64,000 nt of DNA, taken from Georgenia sp. EYE_87 (lineage in GTDB: Bacteria > Actinomycetota > Actinomycetes > Actinomycetales > Actinomycetaceae). The stretch spans positions 1-64,000 of the forward strand of contig NZ_JAHXNL010000013.1 of NCBI RefSeq assembly GCF_023148685.1, written 5' to 3'. Shown piece after piece: positions 58,077-64,000 of the stretch (positions within the stretch are counted from its first letter, which is position 1; each line of letters opens with the position of its first letter). The position numbers and the translations under genes were made by a program. The notes below the pieces were generated by a model, which did not search any database, had not been told where the DNA came from, and was given only the letters and a program-made list of their open reading frames with translations.

Positions 58077-59453
58077 TCAGGCTTTCCAGACAGTCTTTAG
58101 GTTGCAGAACTCCCGGATTCCCTCCGCCGCGAGTTCTCGGCCGACGCCAGAGTTCTTGATGCCGCCGAACGGCAGTTCCGGATAGGAGACGGTCATGCCG
58201 TTGACGAACACGGCACCGGCATCGAGGTTCGCGATGAACCATGCCTCCTCGTCCGGGTCGTTGGTCCACACCGAGCTCGACAGGCCGAACGTCGTCTGGT
58301 TCGCGATCCGCAGCGCGTCTGCGTTGTCCTTCGCACGGTAGACCGACGCGACCGGGCCGAAGGCCTCCTCCATGACAAGACGGGCGTCGTCGGGGATGTT
58401 CTCGATGACCGTGGGCGCGTAGAAGTAGCCACTGTCCTCCGGGATGAAGCCGCCGGCGAGCACGTTGGCGCCCCTCTCGCGCGCGTCCTCGACAAGGTCG
58501 GCGAGCTCGTCGCGGCCCGCACGGGTGGCAAGCGGCCCGACCTCGGTCTCGGGCAGGAGCGGGTTGCCGACGACGAGCCGGGACATCCGGCCGGTGAACT
58601 CGGCGACGAACGCGTCGTAGACGTCGGCGTGCACGATGAAGCGCTTGCCGGCGATGCACGACTGACCGTTGTTGCTGATGCGTGCGCGCACCGCGGTTTC
58701 CGCGGCGGTCGTGAGGTCGGCGCTGGGCAGGACGATGAACGGGTCCGAGCCGCCGAGCTCGAGCACGGCCTTCTTGATGGACTTGCCGGCGGTGGCGGCT
58801 ACCGAACGGCCGGCGGGCTCAGACCCGGTCAGCGTCACTGCCTTCACCCGCCGGTCCTCGATCACGGCGGCAACCTCGGCCGAGCCGATGAGGAGCGTGC
58901 GGAACGACCCCTTGGGAAAGCCCGCCCGCTCGAACAGCGAGTCCAGGAACATCGCCGCCTGCGGCACGTTCGAGGCGTGCTTGAGCAGACCCGTGTTGCC
59001 CGCCATGAGCGCCGGCGCGGCGAAGCGGATGACCTGCCACAGCGGGTAGTTCCACGGCATGATCGCGAGCACCGGACCGAGCGGCTCGTACCGCGTCCAG
59101 GCTCGCGAGGCACCCACCTTCGATGGGTCGTCGAGCGGCTGGTCCGCGAGGAACGTCTCGGCGTTCTCGGCGTAGAAGCGCATGGACCTCGCGCTCTTGC
59201 GGACCTCGGCGACGGACTGCGCGATGGGCTTGCCCATCTCCACGGTGATGAGTTCGCCGAGCCCCTCGGCCTGGTCGTCCAGGATGTCGGCCGCTGCGCT
59301 CATCCACGCCCCGCGCTGGGCGAACGTCGTCGTCCGGAGCGTGCGGGCGGCGGCCGCTGACTGGGCGATGCGTTGCTCAACCTCTTCGGGCGAGTGCGGT
59401 TCGATGATCGTCTCCGTCGCCCCGGTGGTCGGGTTCACGGTTGCCAGTGCCAT
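58077..59453 (-). CDS. NAD(P)-dependent aldehyde dehydrogenase, Sad (succinate semialdehyde) type
   Basis: A 458-residue ALDH. Motifs: MPWNYPLWQVIRFAAPALMA, TLTGSEPAGRSVAATAGKSI, catalytic Glu in LELGGSDPF and catalytic Cys in NNGQSCIAGKRF. Length and motifs resemble E. coli Sad/YneI. The ATG at 59453 follows GAGGAG. It is divergent from the GntR operon across a 105-base gap with a palindrome, and so is probably under the same control. Other short-chain semialdehydes are possible substrates. Confidence 0.85.
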   Translation of the reverse strand: MALATVNPTTGATETIIEPHSPEEVEQRIAQSAAAARTLRTTTFAQRGAWMSAAADILDDQAEGLGELITVEMGKPIAQSVAEVRKSARSMRFYAENAETFLADQPLDDPSKVGASRAWTRYEPLGPVLAIMPWNYPLWQVIRFAAPALMAGNTGLLKHASNVPQAAMFLDSLFERAGFPKGSFRTLLIGSAEVAAVIEDRRVKAVTLTGSEPAGRSVAATAGKSIKKAVLELGGSDPFIVLPSADLTTAAETAVRARISNNGQSCIAGKRFIVHADVYDAFVAEFTGRMSRLVVGNPLLPETEVGPLATRAGRDELADLVEDARERGANVLAGGFIPEDSGYFYAPTVIENIPDDARLVMEEAFGPVASVYRAKDNADALRIANQTTFGLSSSVWTNDPDEEAWFIANLDAGAVFVNGMTVSYPELPFGGIKNSGVGRELAAEGIREFCNLKTVWKA

Positions 59454-59514
59454 GGGGTTTCTCCTCGTCGAGTGGGGTTGCCGCGACGATGCTATTCGAA
59501 ACGTAGCGTTTTGC

Positions 59515-59525
59515 ATATCGGATAT
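59515..59525. promoter_or_regulatory. Palindromic GntR operator candidate
   Basis: ATATCGGATAT is a perfect inverted repeat around a central G, in the AT-rich gap between the divergent aldehyde dehydrogenase and GntR genes. FadR-type GntR proteins bind short palindromes of this kind, so autoregulation and control of both units is likely. Confidence 0.5.
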
Positions 59526-59558
59526 TCTCGGCTAGTCTCACGGCGACGAGGAGGTCCG

Positions 59559-60281
59559 ATGGGCGAAACGAAGGGCTTGCGCAGCGCGCGCAGGATGACC
59601 GATGAGGTGCTCGGCATCCTGCATGCGCGGATCGTCGACAGCATTCTTGCCCCCGGCGAGAAGCTCGACATCGAGGCCATCGCTCGGGAGTTCAGCGTCA
59701 GCAGGACCCCGGTTCGCGAGGCGGTGCTCCAGCTCGAGTCGCTCGGGCTCGTCGAACGACTCCCCTACCGGGGCTCGGTCGTCGCGGCGCTCAGCGAGGA
59801 GAACCTCGACGAGGTCACGGCGCTGCGGGTGGCTCTCGAAGGTCTCGCCGCCGAGCTGGGCGCGCCCCGGTTGACGCCGCTCGAGCTCGCCCGGATGCGG
59901 GCCATCCTAGTCGAGCTCGACGAGGCGACCGACGCGCCCGATTTCTCGCTCGGCCGGTTCAACACCCTCAACCGCGAGTTCCACCGGATCATCTATGCGG
60001 CCGCCGGCGCCCCTGTGCTGCTGCGCCTGATCGACCAGCTCGGAGCCGCGGCCGACCGCCTGCGGCTGCACAGCGACGTCCGCGGCAGCGGCGCCGACTC
60101 ACAGCACCGAGAGATCCTCGACGCCTGCGAGCGCGGCGACTCGGCGTCAGCCGGCGAGGCCACACGGCGCCACGTCGCGCAACTGGTCCAGTCCCGCCAC
60201 GCGCCCCCCGCGCACGGCCTGCTCGCCCGGACGCTGGCCTCGGTCTCCACCCCCACCTTCGAAGGAGTACTCGCACGATGA
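59559..60281 (+). CDS. GntR-family regulator (FadR/FCD type)
   Basis: A 240-residue regulator. The winged HTH (about 14-75) includes LDIEAIAREFSVSRTPVREA and VERLPYRGSVVA; the FCD ligand domain follows to about residue 215 with metal-site-like residues (FNTLNREFH; HREILDACERGD). GAGGAGG precedes the ATG at 59559. Its stop overlaps the next gene (ATGA). Confidence 0.9.
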   Translation: MGETKGLRSARRMTDEVLGILHARIVDSILAPGEKLDIEAIAREFSVSRTPVREAVLQLESLGLVERLPYRGSVVAALSEENLDEVTALRVALEGLAAELGAPRLTPLELARMRAILVELDEATDAPDFSLGRFNTLNREFHRIIYAAAGAPVLLRLIDQLGAAADRLRLHSDVRGSGADSQHREILDACERGDSASAGEATRRHVAQLVQSRHAPPAHGLLARTLASVSTPTFEGVLAR

Positions 60282-61291
60282 GTTCTGACGGCCGACTCCC
60301 GGCCAGCCCGCCACTGTTCCTCACCGACAAGGACGTCGAGGCCCTGTCCAGCTGGACCCACGCGATCGACGCGATCCGGGCCGCATACTCCAAGCCCGAG
60401 AGCGCCGAGCGCACGCCGGGCCGGATCTTCGCGCAGAGTCCCCGCGAGTGGATTCGCGTCATGCCCTCCGTCCCCGAGGAGGGCAAGGTGTTCGGCACGA
60501 AGTCGATCGTCGGGTCCTTCGGGGACGAGCTGCGGGTGAGCTACCTGATTTCCCTGTTCGACAAGGAAACCGCCGACCTGGTCGCCCTCGTCGACGGCAA
60601 CCGTGTCACCGGCCTGCGCACGGCGGCGACGACGGCGGTGGGCACGGAGGCCATGACGCCGGCACGCCCACTGATCGTGGGCGTGATCGGCTCGGGCTTC
60701 GAGGCTCGCTCGCACCTCACCGCCCTGGCGACGCTGCGCGACTTCGCCGAGGTGCGCGTGTTCAGCCCCACGCCGGCGAACCGCGAGGCCTTTGCGCGCG
60801 ACTTCGACGCTCTGCTCGACGCTCCGGTCACCGCTGTCGCGTCTGCGCAGGCGGCGGCCGAGGGCGCCGACCTGATCCTGTGCGCGGCCCGCTCACGCGA
60901 CGAGTCGCCGACGGTGCAGGCCAGGTGGATCGGCGCGAACGCCACCGTTGTCTCGATCGGTTCGACCACGCCCGCGCAGCGCGAGCTGCCGGCCGACCTC
61001 ATCGCGCGCGCGGCGGTCGTCGTCGCTGACGCACCGGAGGAGGTCGTGCACGGCAGCGGCGACCTCATCGCCGCACGCAAAGAGGGCGTCGACGTCGATG
61101 CGCTCGTCGTCCCGCTGTCCGCTGTCCTGCTCCACAAGGTCCCCATCGACCTCGACGCGGGCATCCGAATCTACAAGTCGACCGGCTCCGGTCTCCAGGA
61201 CATCGTCGTCGCCGAGATGCTCTACGACCGCGCCCGCAACGATGGCTACGGCTACGACCTGCCCGTCAGCATCGTCACAACCAAGAAGTGA
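60278..61291 (+). CDS. Ornithine cyclodeaminase / mu-crystallin family protein
   Basis: A 337-residue protein of the OCD family. NAD-binding motif VIGSGFEARSHLTAL (about residues 136-150); GTKSIVGSFGDELRVSYLIS and VDGNRVTGLRTAATTAVGTE form the substrate side. Family members act as cyclodeaminases, cyclic-imine reductases or alanine dehydrogenases, so the reaction is open. Coupled to the GntR gene by ATGA. Confidence 0.85.
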   Translation: MSSDGRLPASPPLFLTDKDVEALSSWTHAIDAIRAAYSKPESAERTPGRIFAQSPREWIRVMPSVPEEGKVFGTKSIVGSFGDELRVSYLISLFDKETADLVALVDGNRVTGLRTAATTAVGTEAMTPARPLIVGVIGSGFEARSHLTALATLRDFAEVRVFSPTPANREAFARDFDALLDAPVTAVASAQAAAEGADLILCAARSRDESPTVQARWIGANATVVSIGSTTPAQRELPADLIARAAVVVADAPEEVVHGSGDLIAARKEGVDVDALVVPLSAVLLHKVPIDLDAGIRIYKSTGSGLQDIVVAEMLYDRARNDGYGYDLPVSIVTTKK

Positions 61292-61305
61292 GGAAGAACA
61301 GCACC

Positions 61306-62325
61306 ATGGTGGACTACACGAAGAGCGAGGCCCGCGACTGGGCCAAGCAGAACTGGAACGGCTGCATCGCTGTAACCATGCCCTCCTACACGGCCGACTT
61401 CTCGGGCATCAACGAAAAGGCGATCGCGCACGACATCCTCAAGCTCAAGGAGCTCGGTTTCGCCGGTACCCTCCTCGTCACCGAACTGAACGTCACGCCC
61501 GAGGAGAACGCGCGGATCACCGCCGTCGCCCGTGAGGTTGGCGGCCCGGACTTCCAGCTGTTCTTCCACTGCTCGTTCAACACGCTCGAGGAGAACCTCG
61601 CGGCGCTGAAGCTCGCGGAGAAGGCGGGCGTCGACTCCGTCCTGCTCTCCTACCCCACGTCGTACTGGCCGACGAGCCTGGACGAGGTCTTCGACTACAC
61701 GAAGACCCTCTGCAACTCGACGGACCTAGGCGTCATGCTCTTCGGCCTGCCCGCCTGGGGCTTCGAGCGAATTCACCCGGCCGGCATGCCGGTCAAGTGG
61801 GTGCGCAAGGTGCTCGACGAGATCCCGAATATCGTCGCGATCAAGGCCGAGCAGGGCTACCCCACCATCGGCGGCATCATGGAGATGTACCACCACTTTA
61901 ACGGCGAGGTGATCATCAGCTGCCCCATCGAGAGCGAGACGATTCCGCTGATGTCGGTGCTCGACTTCCAGTTCTCCGGAACCAGCAACACCAACTGGAC
62001 CTCCGACTACTTCCCCCGCGCCTTCAACCTCGCCCGGAACGGCAGGTGGGAGGAGGCGATGGAGCTGTGGTGGCAGGTCGCGCCCGCCCGCGCCGCCAAC
62101 GTCGCCATCCTCACCGGTTCTTCCGTGGGCACGACCGTCATCAACCGCACCGGCTGGAAGTACCAGGAGTGGCTCGCGGGCTTCAACGGCGGCGCGCTGC
62201 GGGGCCCGGCCGGGCGCCTGCCGGACCGCCTCATGAAGCAGGCCCGCGCGGCGCTCGTCGCCTCCGGTCTGCCCGTCACCGATTCTCCCGACGAGGAGTT
62301 CGTGCGCGGTCGCATCCCCGCCTGA
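61306..62325 (+). CDS. Dihydrodipicolinate synthase/N-acetylneuraminate lyase family protein
   Basis: A 339-residue class I aldolase-like TIM barrel. The Schiff-base Lys is in NIVAIKAEQGYPT (about residue 182); YPTSYWPTS carries the conserved Tyr region. It is longer than typical DapA and Trp-rich in the C-terminal part, which suggests a catabolic lyase or deaminase rather than lysine synthesis. ATG at 61306 with GAGGAAG upstream; a GTG at 61288 overlapping the previous stop is the alternative. Confidence 0.82.
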   Translation: MVDYTKSEARDWAKQNWNGCIAVTMPSYTADFSGINEKAIAHDILKLKELGFAGTLLVTELNVTPEENARITAVAREVGGPDFQLFFHCSFNTLEENLAALKLAEKAGVDSVLLSYPTSYWPTSLDEVFDYTKTLCNSTDLGVMLFGLPAWGFERIHPAGMPVKWVRKVLDEIPNIVAIKAEQGYPTIGGIMEMYHHFNGEVIISCPIESETIPLMSVLDFQFSGTSNTNWTSDYFPRAFNLARNGRWEEAMELWWQVAPARAANVAILTGSSVGTTVINRTGWKYQEWLAGFNGGALRGPAGRLPDRLMKQARAALVASGLPVTDSPDEEFVRGRIPA

Positions 62326-62347
62326 CCCACGTCGCGACGGATTGCTC

Positions 62348-62382
62348 GAGGGGCTGGCCCCAGCTGATGGCACCAGCCCCTC
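62348..62382 (+). terminator. Terminator after the GntR-OCD-DHDPS operon
   Basis: GAGGGGCTGG and CCAGCCCCTC form a perfect 10-bp stem around a 15-base loop, 23 bases beyond the last stop. Confidence 0.7.
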
Positions 62383-62470
62383 CTCCGTCCAGTCAGCCAG
62401 CCTGCCATGCTGAATCTTTGGCCGAGCCTGGTCTAGACCGTGGCCCTGGCATCTTCACGGACGAGGGCTT

Positions 62471-63480
62471 TCAGTCGCGCGACGGGAACTGCGGTAGTTC
62501 ATGGCAACGGCGGCCGCCACGCGCCCGTCCCGGGTCCACCGCACGAGGGCGGAGCCGGGCAGGGTCGCCGTCGAGGACCTCGGGTGACCCATTGGCGGGG
62601 ATCCGACCCGCGATCTTCACCGCGATGCCGAACTGCCCGGTCCAGAAGTAGTAGTGCCTGACGTACGGCGCGGCGGAGGGATGCAGTAGGCCGCGGGCCG
62701 CAGCGCGCGCTTGGGCGACGGCGCTGGTCCAGTGCGGTGTGCGTCCGTGCCGGCGTTCCGCGACGCGCCTGACCACGCAGTCCCCCGCCCCCGTGATGTC
62801 GGGAAGCACCCGGCAGCCCACGTCGACGAGCACCCCCCTTGACGAGTCCGAGACCGCATCCTGATAGCCACTCGGTGTTCGGGACATCACCTACCGCAGA
62901 GATGATCAGGTCCGCCTCGATGCGATTCGATACACCGGTCATGATGGCCTGGACAGTGTTCCCGACGAGCGTTGCGCCAGCAGCAACGGCGTGGACGAAT
63001 GAGACGCCCTGCTGTTCCGCACGGTCACGCAGGATGCGTGCAATCCATCGTCACAGGAGCGCCTCCTGAGTCGGCTCCTGGTGGACGACAGTCACGGCAA
63101 GACCTCGCCGACGCAGTGTCGATGCCACCTCCATGCCGAGGAAGCCCGCCCCTACGACGAGTGCGCTCCGCGCCTCGAGCAGGCGTGCTGCGATGAGCTC
63201 GGCGTCCCGCACGGTGGGTGGTACGACGAGCTCTCCCCGTTGCGCCGGCGCCGCGAGTCGTCTGACGCGTGCCCCCGTGGCGATGATCAGACCGTCATAG
63301 CTGAGCTCGCGGCCACGCGCGAGCCGCACGGTCCGGTTCACGGGGTCGGGCGCCACCGCGCTCTCCACGCAGCAGCCGGACGTCGTCGGGCAGTGGCGGA
63401 AGGGTCGGGCTGTCGACGGACTCCGTGCCGCCGAGGATGCCGTTGGAGAGAATCGGGCAGAGGCCGGCGGGCTACATGAT
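62471..63480 (-). pseudogene. FAD-dependent pyridine nucleotide oxidoreductase, decayed
   Basis: Homologous segments lie in different frames on the minus strand. SNGILGGTESVDSPTLPPLP (about 63450-63390) precedes LSYDGLIIATGARVRRL and ALVVGAGFLGMEVASTLRRR (63051-63368). Then come IEADLIISAVGDVPNTEWL (62942-62860) and GCRVLPDITGAGDCVVR with HYYFWTGQFGIAVKIAG (62890-62471). These fit a ferredoxin/rubredoxin reductase-type enzyme with two NAD/FAD motifs and a C-terminal domain. At least three frame changes and a missing N-terminal FAD motif make it a pseudogene. It may once have served the catabolic locus. Confidence 0.75.
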
Positions 63481-63518
63481 CGCCGTACCTTCGACGGAAC
63501 CCCGCCGAGCGGGATCTG

Positions 63519-64000
63519 TCAGCTTGCGACCGTGCTCGGACGGCGGGTGATGAGCTGATGGATCTCAGCCCGAAGCTCCAGATAGTCGGGCCGGGACTTG
63601 GTCTCGATCTGGTCGCGGTGACGCCCCATCGGGATCGAGATCTCGCGGGTGACGGACGCCGGCTGACCGGCGAGCACGATCACCTTGTCCCCCAGGTACA
63701 CCGCCTCCTCGATGTCGTGTGTGACCAGAAGGATGGTGACCTCGAGCCGCTCACGGATTGTCAACATGAGGTCTTCCAGGTCGGCCCTGGTCTGTGCGTC
63801 TACCGAGGCGAACGGTTCGTCCATGATCAATACTTCCGGCCGGTAGGCCAGCGAGCGGGCGATCGCAGCGCGTTGCTGCATCCCGCCCGACATCTCCCAC
63901 GGGTACAGCCGCGCCGCGTGCTCAAGGCCAACGTCACGCAAGGCCTGCATGACCCGCTCCTCGCGTTCCGCGCGCGCCAAGTTGTAGCGTCGCAGCGGCA
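63519..64000 (-). CDS. ABC transporter ATP-binding protein, SsuB/TauB type (partial)
   Basis: The C-terminal part (about 160 residues) of an ABC ATPase; the frame runs off the right edge. Signature MSGGMQQRAAIARSLA, Walker B VLIMDEPFASVDAQTR, H-loop LLVTHDIEEAVYLGDKVIVL. The pattern is that of nitrate/sulfonate/taurine importers. Permease and binding protein would lie further right. Walker A is outside the window. Confidence 0.88.
   Translation of the reverse strand, partial: PLRRYNLARAEREERVMQALRDVGLEHAARLYPWEMSGGMQQRAAIARSLAYRPEVLIMDEPFASVDAQTRADLEDLMLTIRERLEVTILLVTHDIEEAVYLGDKVIVLAGQPASVTREISIPMGRHRDQIETKSRPDYLELRAEIHQLITRRPSTVAS

Overview
The window is very GC-rich and densely coded, with many GTG starts and 1-4 base stop/start overlaps. 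It comes from a high-GC actinobacterium. SecA without a C-terminal zinc motif, an Rv3235-like gene, mtrA-mtrB-lpqB, long HPF, a CE1758/CE1759 flavin pair and prfB-ftsE-ftsX all point to Micrococcales (something like Bogoriellaceae or Cellulomonadaceae). That placement is inference from gene content, not a measured phylogeny.

Region 1 (1-31 kb) is mostly conserved chromosome. It starts with the cut 5' end of an IS110-type transposase gene, then a DUF1992 gene, sbcD-sbcC, a SAF/CpaE-like/DUF6912 operon, a LysM plus Rv3235-like pair, a two-component flavin monooxygenase pair, secA, a YcaQ-like gene, a DUF72-UdgX pair, hpf and comF. The mtrA-mtrB-lpqB operon follows. Divergent from it is a five-gene membrane/MoxR cluster (GPDPase-like membrane protein, DUF4129, DUF4350, MoxR ATPase, DUF58).

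Region 2 (31-49.4 kb) holds an alcohol dehydrogenase divergent from a sugar ABC importer that has no ATPase gene, an S4 RNA-binding protein, a lipoprotein polysaccharide deacetylase, and ftsE-ftsX-M23 peptidase downstream of prfB. An MFS/LysR pair and a Tad (Flp) pilus operon come next. The Tad operon reads leftward: tadA, tadB, tadC, a small pilin-like gene, two TadE-like genes and a TadG-like gene. Its first gene, tadA, has lost its 5' half at about 49362.

Region 3 (about 49.36-57.7 kb) is an accessory island whose intergenic DNA is visibly less GC-rich. All of its large genes read leftward: a roughly 1055-residue PIF1-type helicase fused to a DnaQ-like segment, a BRCT domain and HTH segments; two paralogous tyrosine-recombinase-fold proteins that have lost the box I arginine; and an IS4-type DDE transposase gene that overlaps the second recombinase gene by ATGA and carries a +1 frameshift. 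This is the most unusual part of the window.

Region 4 (58-64 kb) is a small catabolic locus: a Sad-like aldehyde dehydrogenase divergent from a GntR regulator, an ornithine cyclodeaminase-family protein and a DHDPS-family protein. A decayed FAD oxidoreductase follows, and then the 3' part of an SsuB/TauB-type ABC ATPase that runs off the window. Short tandem or direct repeats of 8-27 bp sit in at least five intergenic gaps.
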